Assembly (NCBI RefSeq): GCF_025628885.1
Contig: NZ_JAOTIF010000001.1
Span: forward strand, 682,001-746,000
Origin: Paraflavisolibacter caeni
GTDB lineage: Bacteria > Bacteroidota > Bacteroidia > Chitinophagales > Chitinophagaceae
DNA length: 64,000 nt
Direction: 5' to 3'
A model generated the notes under the pieces. That model was not told the DNA's origin, ran no database searches, and saw nothing but the letters and a program-made list of their open reading frames with translations. How positions within the stretch are numbered: the stretch's first letter is position 1; each line of letters begins with the position of its first letter. Of the stretch, positions 18,042-26,492 are shown piece by piece. The translations under genes were made by a program, and so were the position numbers.

Positions 18042-18407
18042 TTAATATAACCCTGTTGCCAGCATTACTAAAGTGCAACCAACCACTGGTTCGATATGGT
18101 TTTCCCTGGCAATTTTCATCAGGTCTTCGTTCACGGTCCCGGGGTTGAAAATGATTCTTTTGGGGTTTAAGGAAAGTATATAATCATAATACTCTCTTTG
18201 ATGCATTGGGTTTAGATATAATGTTACAGTATCTACTCCTTCAAGTGGCAAATGGTCCGTTTCAATGTTTACTGAGCCTACCTTTCCAGTCCGCTTACCT
18301 ATTGCAAATACCGGGTGGTCCTTTTCCTGCAATTCCTGTAAGGCCAAATAGCTATATCGGGAGGGATTTTGCGATGCACCCAGCACTACAGTTTTTTTAC
18401 CTTGCAT
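18042..18407 (-). CDS. CoA-binding (YccU-like) Rossmann protein
   Basis: A 121-aa single-domain protein. It begins KKTVVLGASQNPSRYSYLA, has an AIGKRTGKVG turn and LYLNPMHQREYYDYIL, and ends IIFNPGTVNEDL then GCTLVMLATG. This is the CoA_binding_2 domain found alone in YccU-like proteins; the cellular role is unclear. The ATG at 18407 is preferred over an upstream TTG at 18428. It lies about 60 bases downstream of the type III PKS operon on the same strand and could be read through from it, but similar proteins occur far from such operons. Confidence 0.8.
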   Translation of the reverse strand: MQGKKTVVLGASQNPSRYSYLALQELQEKDHPVFAIGKRTGKVGSVNIETDHLPLEGVDTVTLYLNPMHQREYYDYILSLNPKRIIFNPGTVNEDLMKIARENHIEPVVGCTLVMLATGLY

Positions 18408-18467
18408 TGTTTTTCCATTTAAGTGCAAATGATATGCCTTTTTGCTGGATATGAAACTGATAGTCTC

Positions 18468-19622
18468 TTAAAAAGGTTGGCCATGTGTTTTTTTGATGAC
18501 CGCCTTGGATAGAAAAGGAAACACCTGGAACATACCAACAAACAAGTTGCTCAAACGCTCATCACCAAAGAAGTTTTGGAGTATCCGGCCAGTCCTTAGT
18601 CGATTATAAAACTGATGGCGCCATTCGCGGGTATAGTCTGATTCCATTTGGCCTCGGGAAATAAGATTCTTTAAATAGGCTTCAATTAGCCTCGCGGCTA
18701 TCTTACTGCTGTGTAAGGCCATGCTCATGCCATTGCCACACAATGGTGTAATAGTGCCTGCGGCGTCACCCAGTAGCAGCACTCCGTTTTCCAACTGGCT
18801 TTTTACGCTAAAGTTGATTTGAGAGATCGCTAGGGGGAAACCAGGAAGTATTTCACTATGGGTAAAGATTTTTTTCAATGAGGGGTTCTTGAAAAGTATT
18901 TCCCGCTCCATTTCCGGGATAGAGGAATTGTGCTTTTTTAAATTGGCTGCAGTGGTCATATAACACAAGCAATACCGGTCATCTTCAATTTTCGAAATAC
19001 CACAATAGCCATCTTGGAAGTTGTGTAAGCCTATGACATTTGCCGGCCAATCCGTCATTATATGATATTTTACACCTATGTAATTTCTGTGGTGACTACT
19101 TTTATGTTCTAAAAAGTTTCGCTTCCATTTAATATCCAGGTTACTCCGTTTGCCAAAAGTGCCGCAACAAATTCTTGCTGTTAATTGCTTGCTATCCTCC
19201 TTATCCTGGTAAGAAACGATAAACTCCTGATCATCAAAAAGTATATCCGACACTTTGGTTTCTTCTAATACCAAAACCCCTCTTGCTCTTGCTATGGAAG
19301 CTAAATTAGCATCAATCATATATCGGCTCACGCCAAAGCCTCCTAAAGGGAGCTCAGCCGTAAGCTTACGTCCGTTAGGGGCAGACAACTGAAGTTTTTC
19401 TATCCTTGGCAGAGATAATGAGGTAAGTGGAAAGCCCAGGCTTTCCAGGAAATTCCACGATTCCATGCTGATGTATTCGCCACAAACTTTATGAAATGGA
19501 TACCGCTCCTTTTCAAACAACACCACAGTATACCCTCTGGAAGATAATTGTATAGATAAGGAAAGACCAGCCAGGCCTCCACCAACAATGGCTACATCAT
19601 ATATGGAATTAAGTTGACTCAT
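18468..19622 (-). CDS. FAD-dependent oxidoreductase, geranylgeranyl-reductase-like, of the PKS operon
   Basis: A 384-aa flavoprotein. A dinucleotide-binding GGGLAG is at residues 14-19, followed by an acidic strand end (LFEKER). FHKVCGE (43-49) is the Pro/Lys-Cys-Gly block typical of the geranylgeranyl reductase and related hydroxylase/halogenase group. A second FAD motif LLGDAAG is at 283-289. It could reduce a prenyl chain or hydroxylate a phenolic ring; the sequence does not decide which. Its ATG overlaps the stop of the methyltransferase by four bases, so it is the last gene of a coupled operon with a UbiA enzyme and a type III PKS. Confidence 0.8.
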   Translation of the reverse strand: MSQLNSIYDVAIVGGGLAGLSLSIQLSSRGYTVVLFEKERYPFHKVCGEYISMESWNFLESLGFPLTSLSLPRIEKLQLSAPNGRKLTAELPLGGFGVSRYMIDANLASIARARGVLVLEETKVSDILFDDQEFIVSYQDKEDSKQLTARICCGTFGKRSNLDIKWKRNFLEHKSSHHRNYIGVKYHIMTDWPANVIGLHNFQDGYCGISKIEDDRYCLCYMTTAANLKKHNSSIPEMEREILFKNPSLKKIFTHSEILPGFPLAISQINFSVKSQLENGVLLLGDAAGTITPLCGNGMSMALHSSKIAARLIEAYLKNLISRGQMESDYTREWRHQFYNRLRTGRILQNFFGDERLSNLFVGMFQVFPFLSKAVIKKTHGQPF

Positions 19623-20392
19623 TTCTTCCTACAGATAACCAGCCATCTGAACGCCCACTTCCACTGGCAAGTAAAATCCTCTATGTTTGCTTGCTGAAAA
19701 AGATTGCTCCACTCTTTCCTGATGAATCCCCGCTCTACCGAAAGGGGGGCATCGTTCTTTACCAGGTAACTTTTTGAAAAGATGCTGGTGAGCAATTTAA
19801 TGGAATAATAGGCGAGGGGATGCCGGTGCAGATCGTTGATAAAAAAGCCAATGGAACTGTTACGATACATCCATTTTAATTGAAATACCAATTCTTCATC
19901 AGTAAAATGATGACAGAAAAGGGATGAAAAAACCACTTGTCTGGAGGGCAAAAGCATAACCGAGCGGTAATCGGAACATATAAAACGAATGTCTTTATTT
20001 TGAGGCTGCTCCTTGGCAAAGGCAATACATTCTTTATTGATGTCGATACCTGTAAGCTCAACCTTTACATGATTTTTTTCTGCCCATTTTTGTATGGTGA
20101 ATAAATTATTCCCTCCTCCACAGCCAATTTCTGTTATTTGCACGGGCTCTTGTCTCTTGTGATTTTTTAATAAGGCTTTCACTCCTTGAAGGGTAATATG
20201 GTGCCCGCCCAACCGATGGTTAATAAAAGCCAATTCCTCCATATTCTTTTTTATATCTCTAAAAGGAATAAATGGATTGTCAAGTAGTTCTTTTTGATAT
20301 GATCTAAACTTCTGTTTGATAGGATCAATATTGATTTTAGGAATAAAATACAAAAAGAATCGTTCCTGCTCAATTCCTTTTAAGATGAACAA
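19619..20392 (-). CDS. Class I SAM-dependent methyltransferase of the PKS operon
   Basis: Up to 257 aa. SAM motif I is EIGCGGGNN (residues 88-96), followed by ELTGIDINKECIAFAK (motif II), FICSDYR and the FSSLFCHHFTDEE motif. The conserved part begins near residue 29 (FRSYQKELLDNP) and the only early start is a TTG at 20392, so the true N-terminus is uncertain. A later TTG near residue 14 is possible. The likely job is O- or C-methylation of the polyketide phenol. It begins four bases after the PKS stop codon and overlaps the flavoprotein gene. Confidence 0.8.
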   Translation of the reverse strand: MFILKGIEQERFFLYFIPKINIDPIKQKFRSYQKELLDNPFIPFRDIKKNMEELAFINHRLGGHHITLQGVKALLKNHKRQEPVQITEIGCGGGNNLFTIQKWAEKNHVKVELTGIDINKECIAFAKEQPQNKDIRFICSDYRSVMLLPSRQVVFSSLFCHHFTDEELVFQLKWMYRNSSIGFFINDLHRHPLAYYSIKLLTSIFSKSYLVKNDAPLSVERGFIRKEWSNLFQQANIEDFTCQWKWAFRWLVICRKK

Positions 20393-20396
20393 TCAA

Positions 20397-21479
20397 TTAC
20401 GATACAGCAGTAAAAGTTTCAACTGTTAGCCCAGGCCCAAAAGACGCGGCAAAGACTTTCTTTTTTTCTTGGTTTTGATGCAAAATATTTTTCAACACAA
20501 ACAATATGGTTGCAGATGACATATTACCGTAATTCTTTAAGATATGGTAAGACTCTTGTAATTGTATTGGCTCAACGCCCGTACTTTTCTGAATGGCTTC
20601 AAGAATTTTCTTTCCTCCGGGATGTATGCACCAATGAGTAATTTCATCTTGTGAGAATATTTCAGACCGCAGGGAACGTTCTACAACACCCGAAAAATCT
20701 TCCTCTATAAGTTCAGGTACATAACCACTTAAGGTCATTAAAAAACCGGTTGAAGAAAGCTCCCAGGCCATGTCCCGCTTTCCTTTTGGGATCACTTCTG
20801 AATAAAATCCGGTTATGTCCAATCCTCTATAATCACTTTCTTCTGGTACTATTAAGGCAGCAGCAGCACCATCTGCAAACAGCAGGGACGACATGATATT
20901 ATCTGGTGTGGCTTCCCGCTGGAAATGCAACGTACAGAGTTCGGTACATACAATCAGTACACGCGCAGCTGAATTTCCTTTGCAGATAATATTCGCCAAC
21001 TTCAATGCATGGATAGCTGCATAGCAGCCCATGAAGTTTACGGAAGTACGAAAGATATCTTTCCTCAAATCCAATAATTCCATCACCTGTAGATCTAGTC
21101 CTGGTGCACTGAGGCCTGTGCAACTGACAGTCATTAGGTGAGTGATTTCTTCGTGGTGTATCACGCCATCAAGACAGTTGCGGATAGCGTCAATTGAAAG
21201 TTGTGGTGCGTGCTTGCTAAAAACAGCCATTCGCTGCTCAAGTGAAGGAAATGGTTCCAGGTTTTCACTTTGAGGGTAAAACCTCCATTCATTTACCGGG
21301 CGGCTGTAATCGGATAATACAGAATATCGTTGCTGAATACCGCTTTGACGGTAAACAAATCGCAACTTTCGCATTTCAGCTTCACCCACTGCATACACAG
21401 CCTCCATAAATTGTAGTATGTCATTTTGCTGGTGGCAAAATGCTGGTACTGCCGTGCCTATTGAAACGATCCTGCTCAA
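20397..21479 (-). CDS. Type III polyketide synthase (chalcone/stilbene synthase-like)
   Basis: A 360-aa homodimeric ketosynthase-fold enzyme that condenses a CoA-bound starter with malonyl-CoA units and cyclises the chain to a resorcinol, phloroglucinol or pyrone. The catalytic triad is intact: Cys152 in VNFMGCYAA, His286 in HWCIHPGGK and Asn319 in YGNMSSATI. The TVSCTGLSAPGLD block and the C-terminal FGPGLTVE are also family hallmarks. The start is a TTG at 21479 inside the UbiA coding end (59-base overlap). No adenylation or CoA-ligase gene for a starter is in the operon. Confidence 0.92.
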   Translation of the reverse strand: MSRIVSIGTAVPAFCHQQNDILQFMEAVYAVGEAEMRKLRFVYRQSGIQQRYSVLSDYSRPVNEWRFYPQSENLEPFPSLEQRMAVFSKHAPQLSIDAIRNCLDGVIHHEEITHLMTVSCTGLSAPGLDLQVMELLDLRKDIFRTSVNFMGCYAAIHALKLANIICKGNSAARVLIVCTELCTLHFQREATPDNIMSSLLFADGAAAALIVPEESDYRGLDITGFYSEVIPKGKRDMAWELSSTGFLMTLSGYVPELIEEDFSGVVERSLRSEIFSQDEITHWCIHPGGKKILEAIQKSTGVEPIQLQESYHILKNYGNMSSATILFVLKNILHQNQEKKKVFAASFGPGLTVETFTAVS

Positions 21480-22335
21480 TATGATTGGTATAAATAAGAG
21501 TGCTGAAAAAAATGATTGTGCAAAGGGTTGATACCAGGTTCATCAACAAGCTGTTCCTGAAATTTGCAGCTGTGTTGTTGATCCACACCCTAACCATCCA
21601 GTAACAAAAAAACAATACCACCGGTAAGGTAACGAGCAGGTATAAGTAAAACTTAGCCAGCTGTTCCTGCTGCCTGAATAAAATAAATAAAGAAATCGTG
21701 GCAATGATAAAGAGCAATGCACTGAAAATAAAAGTACCTCTTTTGCCTAGCAAGTAACTTAAGGTAACTACACCATCTTTGAGATCTGCATCGTGCTGGT
21801 AGATTTGAGTAAGCGGATACAAAGCACCAATCAGCAGACTGGCAATCCAACAGGGCAGAATGGGAATTGCTTGTGAAACTGCGCCTACACAGGCTGTATA
21901 TACCGCATAGAAAACTACAGCACCCTGGAAAACGAAAACGGTAAGAAATCCCACTACTGGGTAGCGCTTCAGTCGGATCTTCCGGTAACTGTATGCTCTG
22001 GAAGCAAGAATGTAGAACAAAATACACACCGCAAACCTGACATTCAAAAGCAAAACTGATAAACTAACCGCAAGTATGTCCATCACCACAGTAACAAAAA
22101 ACAATTGTTTTGTGGGCTGTAGTGGCTTTTCTAATCCACCAATAGGCGTTTCGTCTCGATCCATATATGAGTTATAGCCATTACTTGCAGGGTATACCAG
22201 CAAATGCAAGATCACGAAAGCAATGATTGCATGGAGCCAGTTCACATTCGGTGCCTGGCTGATAGCAAACAAATATACTGGCAGCAGGAAAAATGAAAAG
22301 TGAAACCTCAGTAGTTGGATAGTAGAACGGTGCAA
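21421..22335 (-). CDS. UbiA-family membrane prenyltransferase of the PKS operon
   Basis: A 304-aa integral membrane protein with about eight or nine helices. The two Asp-rich substrate motifs are present: NSYMDRDETP (Asn55, Asp59, Asp61) and YQHDADLKDG (Asp182, Asp184, Asp187). The YSYRKIRLKRYP segment (115-126) is the usual UbiA basic loop. UbiA enzymes transfer a prenyl chain from a diphosphate to an aromatic ring. The start is taken as TTG at 22335. It is the first gene of a four-gene operon with the type III PKS, whose 5' end it overlaps. Confidence 0.85.
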   Translation of the reverse strand: MHRSTIQLLRFHFSFFLLPVYLFAISQAPNVNWLHAIIAFVILHLLVYPASNGYNSYMDRDETPIGGLEKPLQPTKQLFFVTVVMDILAVSLSVLLLNVRFAVCILFYILASRAYSYRKIRLKRYPVVGFLTVFVFQGAVVFYAVYTACVGAVSQAIPILPCWIASLLIGALYPLTQIYQHDADLKDGVVTLSYLLGKRGTFIFSALLFIIATISLFILFRQQEQLAKFYLYLLVTLPVVLFFCYWMVRVWINNTAANFRNSLLMNLVSTLCTIIFFSTLIYTNHIEQDRFNRHGSTSILPPAK

Positions 22336-22406
22336 GAGGCTTGTGATTTAATGTTAGGATTAATAGTTGCCCCCTTCTTCACATACATTTTCTGCTCACT
22401 ACATAC

Positions 22407-22574
22407 TTATCTTCTGGATCTTGATACAATCCATCCTATAAGTGCGATTATTACAATAATCAGGATAATTGCAGACCAGAAGCCTGCTTTAAATATCCCT
22501 TCAACCACTTCGCAGGAAGTAAGAGTGGCTGAAACTGCCAAAGCCAATAGCAATAAATAAGAAAGCCTGTTCAT
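22407..22574 (-). CDS. Tiny lipoprotein with a C-terminal membrane helix
   Basis: A 55-codon gene. The protein opens MNRLSYLLLLALAVSATLTSC, a good lipoprotein signal with Cys21. After a dozen residues there is one strong membrane helix (about 34-50, SAIILIIVIIALIGWIV) and a basic SRSRR tail. Small lipoproteins of this shape are common in Bacteroidota and are sometimes misnamed phosphatidate cytidylyltransferase; the function is unknown. It lies 71 bases upstream of the UbiA start on the same strand and may share its transcript. Confidence 0.65.
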   Translation of the reverse strand: MNRLSYLLLLALAVSATLTSCEVVEGIFKAGFWSAIILIIVIIALIGWIVSRSRR

Positions 22575-22752
22575 TGTTAACTGTTTATATTAGAAAAGCA
22601 AAAACAGAACCATTCACTACAGATTGGGGATAAGTAAGGATTTATTCTGACTTGAAGTATATGGATAAGACATGAGGAAAGAAGGGCAATGCTATCACCC
22701 GTTACTTGGCCAACGCAAAAGCATTGCCTTCAATAGAATCTTTATACCTCTA

Positions 22753-22944
22753 TTACATTGGTTTAGTGGTATCTCTTGTACCACTGGTATCTGTTCTGTT
22801 CATGCTTGTGTCGGTACCCATCATTGACGTATCTGTCTTGGTCATTGTAGAGGTATCAGTAGTTCCTGGATTGGTTGTAGTCGGCTCAGGCGTATTGCAA
22901 TGAACGAATACAAATGCAAGAGTTGCAATGAAGAGCTTTTTCAT
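22753..22944 (-). CDS. Small Thr/Ser/Asp-rich lipoprotein
   Basis: The ATG at 22944 gives a 63-aa protein with signal MKKLFIATLAFVFVHC, lipidated at Cys16. A longer in-frame start at 23007 would bury the signal and is not preferred. The mature part is almost only Thr, Ser, Asp, Met, Pro and Gly with a repeating TDTS pattern (TDTSTMTKTDTSMMGTDTS), so it is disordered and may be a surface-exposed spacer or metal-binding tail. No known domain. It is 178 bases upstream of the other tiny lipoprotein on the same strand. Confidence 0.65.
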   Translation of the reverse strand: MKKLFIATLAFVFVHCNTPEPTTTNPGTTDTSTMTKTDTSMMGTDTSMNRTDTSGTRDTTKPM

Positions 22945-23830
22945 AGTCAAGTTTTGAGGTTGTTTAGTGAAGTAAGACTGCATCGTTTCATTCAACTTTG
23001 TTGCCAATTGTATTTTTTCTGCTTATAAATTTTAAAATATGTAAAAATTAAGTGTTTTTACGCCCTTTAAATCATAAATAAGCTGTGCATTAACTGATTT
23101 GTATTTCTATTTATTTGAAAAACTCATATTTCATACATCTTTTGTTCCTGTGCCCAATAAGGCAAATTATATACTCATTCTGGTTCAATAATTGAATGTT
23201 CAGTTCCATCAACATCCACAAACCCAATAACCACTTTGACATCTTCTGTCAACACTCGTCCTTTTTGTCCGCTTCAACAGAATTCATCTTTAGTAGCTTC
23301 AGTATACCATAAGTATATTGATAGTAGGGCTAGAGTATTTCAACAGTACCCATCCATTCCCGCTACTTACCCCATACTTACTCCCTGTCTATTCCCAAGA
23401 TACTCCCTAGCTGAAATATACTTGGAGTATAGATACTCCCCACCATAGGCATACCAAAGCCTAGGCTACTTCGACCATCCTTCGACTATCCTTCGACCAT
23501 CTTTCGACTATGCTTCGATCTGAATTGAGCAAATGTTCATTAATAATGGGGAAAACAACCTACAGGCAGAACGCCCAAAAAAGCCCTGAACGGAGTCAGT
23601 GGAGCTGTGCCTAAAGGTACAAAACCAACCCCCACCTTCCAAGTTTTGAACCCCCTCACTTTACACTTCTTCCATTCGTCATTCGAATCATCCCTCATCC
23701 CCGCTTATATCATTTTATTTTTTATTCAAAACCTATATCTTACCACCCCAAACAAAACCAAAATGAGACTGCTTCATTCCTTTCTTGTCGCTACTTCTTT
23801 CAAATTCTGTATACTGAAAATTAACTGCTT
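22945..23830. other. Non-coding island (886 bases) with short repeats
   Basis: No credible gene in either direction. The left 250 bases are AT-rich and must hold the promoter for the small lipoprotein. The middle (about 23320-23450) has several TACTCCC-like words, and 23470-23520 has tandem 11-base repeats. The right end carries the promoter region of comM. No T-run terminator stands out. Confidence 0.55.
23470..23520. repeat. Tandem 11-base repeat, about 4.6 copies
   Basis: Units TTCGACCATCC, TTCGACTATCC, TTCGACCATCT, TTCGACTATGC and a partial TTCGATC run head to tail, alternating C and T at the seventh base. Too short and with no spacers for a CRISPR. It could be a binding-site array or slippage-generated sequence. 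Confidence 0.8.
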
Positions 23831-25375
23831 ATGCTGGTGAAGACTTATGGAAGTGCTGTGTATGGTATAGAAGCGATCACGATCACCTTGGAAGTGAATT
23901 CTATGGAAACTGGAACAAAATACCTGATCGTAGGTTTGCCAGACAATGCTGTAAAGGAGAGTCTGCAACGGGTGGAAAGTACAATTAAATCTATAGGCTT
24001 TTTGATGCCCCGCACCCGCATTGTAGTAAATATGGCGCCAGCTGATATTAAAAAAAGCGGTACAGCTTTCGACTTGCCAATGGCCATCGGCATACTTGCA
24101 GCCTCTTCCCAAATCAATAATGATGCACTGGAGCAGTACATTATTATGGGCGAACTAAGTTTAGATGGTGAAGTGCGACCGATCAAAGGTGCTCTTTCTA
24201 TTGCGATACAGGCACGGAAAGAAGGATTCAAAGGAGTAATTGTGCCTGTAGCTAATGTCAGAGAGGCTGGTATTGTAAATAACCTTAAAGTATACGGAGT
24301 TCATCACATTAGGGATGTAATTGAGTTTTTCAATAGTGGTGAAGAAAGTTTAAAACCTGTAACGGTTGATACTCGTGAAGAGTTTTTCCAGTCTCAATAC
24401 GATTTTGAGTTAGATTTTTCTGAGGTTAAAGGCCAGGAAAATATCAAACGGGCACTGGAGATTGCTGCGGCTGGTGGGCACAACGTAATTCTAATAGGGC
24501 CCCCCGGTGCCGGTAAAACCATGCTGGCCAGGCGTTTGCCTTCCATCTTACCCCCACTAACACTACATGAAGCTTTGGAAACCACTAAGATCCATTCAGT
24601 AGCCGGTAAGTTGCCGGAAAATGCTACCCTTGTTTCTCGACGCCCTTTCCGTTCTCCTCACCACACCATTTCAGATGTGGCGTTGGTTGGCGGCGGTGGT
24701 GTGCCACAACCGGGCGAGATCTCTCTGGCTCACAATGGAGTCCTGTTTCTTGATGAATTACCAGAATTCAGGCGCACAGTACTTGAGGTCATGCGTCAGC
24801 CTATGGAAGAAAGAAATGTGACAATTTCCCGTGCTAGGGTAGCTATTGATTTCCCTGCATCGTTTATGTTGATAGCATCCATGAACCCTTGTCCATGTGG
24901 ATACTATAATCACCCGGATCGGGAATGCAGCTGTCCTCCAGGTTCCGTGCAGAAATATCTGAACAAGATATCGGGGCCGCTCTTGGACCGCATTGATCTG
25001 CATGTGGAGGTTACTCCGGTTCCTTTCAATGGCTTATCAGCTATGAAATTACAGGAAGGCTCAAAAGAAATCAGAGAGCGGGTGATGAAAGCCAGGGAAA
25101 AACAGGCTGAGCGTTTTAAAAGCAGCCACGGCATTTATTGCAATGCACAAATGACTAGCAGGCAATTACGTGAAATCTGCATGATAAGCACAACAGGTCA
25201 AAACCTTTTGAAAGCTGCTATGACAAAGCTGAATCTTTCTGCCCGTGCATATGACCGCATTCTTAAAGTTGCTCGCACTATAGCCGATTTGGCATTGTGT
25301 GATGATATAAAACCCGAGCATCTGGCTGAAGCCATTCATTACAGGAGTTTAGATAGAGAGGGCTGGGCCGGATAA
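23831..25375 (+). CDS. comM: ComM/YifB-family Mg-chelatase-like AAA+ ATPase
   Basis: A 514-aa protein. The N-terminal Lon-like S5 fold begins LVKTYGSAVYGIEA and has FDLPMAIGILA. The AAA+ Walker A is GPPGAGKT (223-230) and Walker B is near GVLFLDELPEF. Further on is a Cys-rich insertion (MNPCPCGYYNHPDRECSCPP) typical of the family, then the C-terminal Mg-chelatase helix bundle. In competent bacteria ComM is a hexameric helicase that drives branch migration during natural transformation. Confidence 0.92.
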   Translation: MLVKTYGSAVYGIEAITITLEVNSMETGTKYLIVGLPDNAVKESLQRVESTIKSIGFLMPRTRIVVNMAPADIKKSGTAFDLPMAIGILAASSQINNDALEQYIIMGELSLDGEVRPIKGALSIAIQARKEGFKGVIVPVANVREAGIVNNLKVYGVHHIRDVIEFFNSGEESLKPVTVDTREEFFQSQYDFELDFSEVKGQENIKRALEIAAAGGHNVILIGPPGAGKTMLARRLPSILPPLTLHEALETTKIHSVAGKLPENATLVSRRPFRSPHHTISDVALVGGGGVPQPGEISLAHNGVLFLDELPEFRRTVLEVMRQPMEERNVTISRARVAIDFPASFMLIASMNPCPCGYYNHPDRECSCPPGSVQKYLNKISGPLLDRIDLHVEVTPVPFNGLSAMKLQEGSKEIRERVMKAREKQAERFKSSHGIYCNAQMTSRQLREICMISTTGQNLLKAAMTKLNLSARAYDRILKVARTIADLALCDDIKPEHLAEAIHYRSLDREGWAG

Positions 25376-25482
25376 TACATTCATCATCTGCCAGGAGGTA
25401 AACTGCAATATATTGGTTAATTGGCTAGATGTTTGTACAGCTTGATACGCAGCCTTTTCCCATCACATAAACTATCTGCAGC

Positions 25483-26349
25483 ATGCAGAACTATATTTTG
25501 TACAATGCGTCCGAAGGCATACACAGTACTAATGAGTGCCGCTATGCCCTGCTTAAGCTTTTATCAGTTTATAATCTTAAGCCGCCTCCCAGCCTCTTTG
25601 TAGTAGTACATACAGGGCATCCCCGCCTTTTTGATGATTTCCTCACTTTCTTCCCACATATTGAAATCACGGGTCCTTTTAATGAGCATTCGCATGCAAA
25701 AGCGCAGATCATTCAAAAGTTTTTCTTAACTACACATGGTAATCTTCTCATTTGTGATACTGCTACTTACCCATTAAAACCTTTAGAAACACTTTTCGGG
25801 GAAATCGAAAAGGGGATACTCTTTTTATACAGGAAAGAATTGCCTCAAACAAATGGTCATAATAGTGTAGCCAAGCAAGTACAATCTATTTTATCCCAAT
25901 CACAACATCAAATGGATGGATTACCTGCTAAAGTGCATGAAACGCCTGTTCATAATGCAGCAATTATTGGATTGAATAATTCCATGTTGCATGTTGTAAA
26001 ATATGCAGGTGAAATGATCAATGGTTTGTTTCAAAAGATCCCCCACCCGTTTGCTGTAAATTTTGCTTTCAGTCATGCTTTTCAAAAACAGCCGCCAATC
26101 AAAACCGCAAATGATTACTTTGCAGATTATTTCGAATTGAATGAATTCCGCAAACTTCTTCAGACTTTCTTTAGAAAGAATGAAGAAGAGAGTATTCCAA
26201 GCCTGGTAAAGCTGATAAACCATTTGGATGTTGGCGCTATTAAATTGGAGAAAAAAAAGCACATACAATTGCCTTTACTGAAAAAATGGTGGAAAGAGCT
26301 AACGGGCAAGGGATGGTCTATACGGAAGTACGAGAAAAGAATCTCTTGA
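25483..26349 (+). CDS. Conserved hypothetical protein, possibly GT-A-like glycosyltransferase
   Basis: A 288-aa soluble protein without a signal peptide. The first 120 residues read like a GT-A nucleotide-sugar fold: an N-terminal ALLKLLSVYNL helix, the strand LFVVVHTGHPRLFDDF, a KAQIIQKFFLTTHGNLLICDTATYPLK block and an LFGEI helix. DTATYP (92-97) sits where related proteins have a DxD metal motif, but the second Asp is Ala. The C-terminal part is helical and basic. I could not place it in a named family, so the glycosyltransferase idea is only an inference. Confidence 0.45.
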   Translation: MQNYILYNASEGIHSTNECRYALLKLLSVYNLKPPPSLFVVVHTGHPRLFDDFLTFFPHIEITGPFNEHSHAKAQIIQKFFLTTHGNLLICDTATYPLKPLETLFGEIEKGILFLYRKELPQTNGHNSVAKQVQSILSQSQHQMDGLPAKVHETPVHNAAIIGLNNSMLHVVKYAGEMINGLFQKIPHPFAVNFAFSHAFQKQPPIKTANDYFADYFELNEFRKLLQTFFRKNEEESIPSLVKLINHLDVGAIKLEKKKHIQLPLLKKWWKELTGKGWSIRKYEKRIS

Positions 26350-26492
26350 TAAGTTTGTAGTTTTCGGTTGTAGTTTATACTTGTCCTTACTGGTGGAAGA
26401 ACTTGTCTGTTCAGTAAAGTTCCAAACCAGAAAAGTCAACTTTAAGTACAAATAAAAAACTATAAACTGTATACAAACAATCGTATTGTCTC

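Noticed and set aside
20397-21479. PKS gene as a FabH/KAS III fatty-acid enzyme
   Set aside because: The Cys-His-Asn triad, the 360-aa length and the FGPGLTVE ending favour the chalcone/stilbene synthase group, and the operon partners are not fatty-acid genes.
18468-22335. The operon as a flexirubin or dialkylresorcinol (DarA/DarB) cluster
   Set aside because: No DarA/DarB-type ketosynthase or aryl polyene genes are present. The ring former is a type III PKS.
23470-23520. Tandem repeats as a CRISPR array
   Set aside because: Units are 11 bases with no spacers and no cas genes are nearby.
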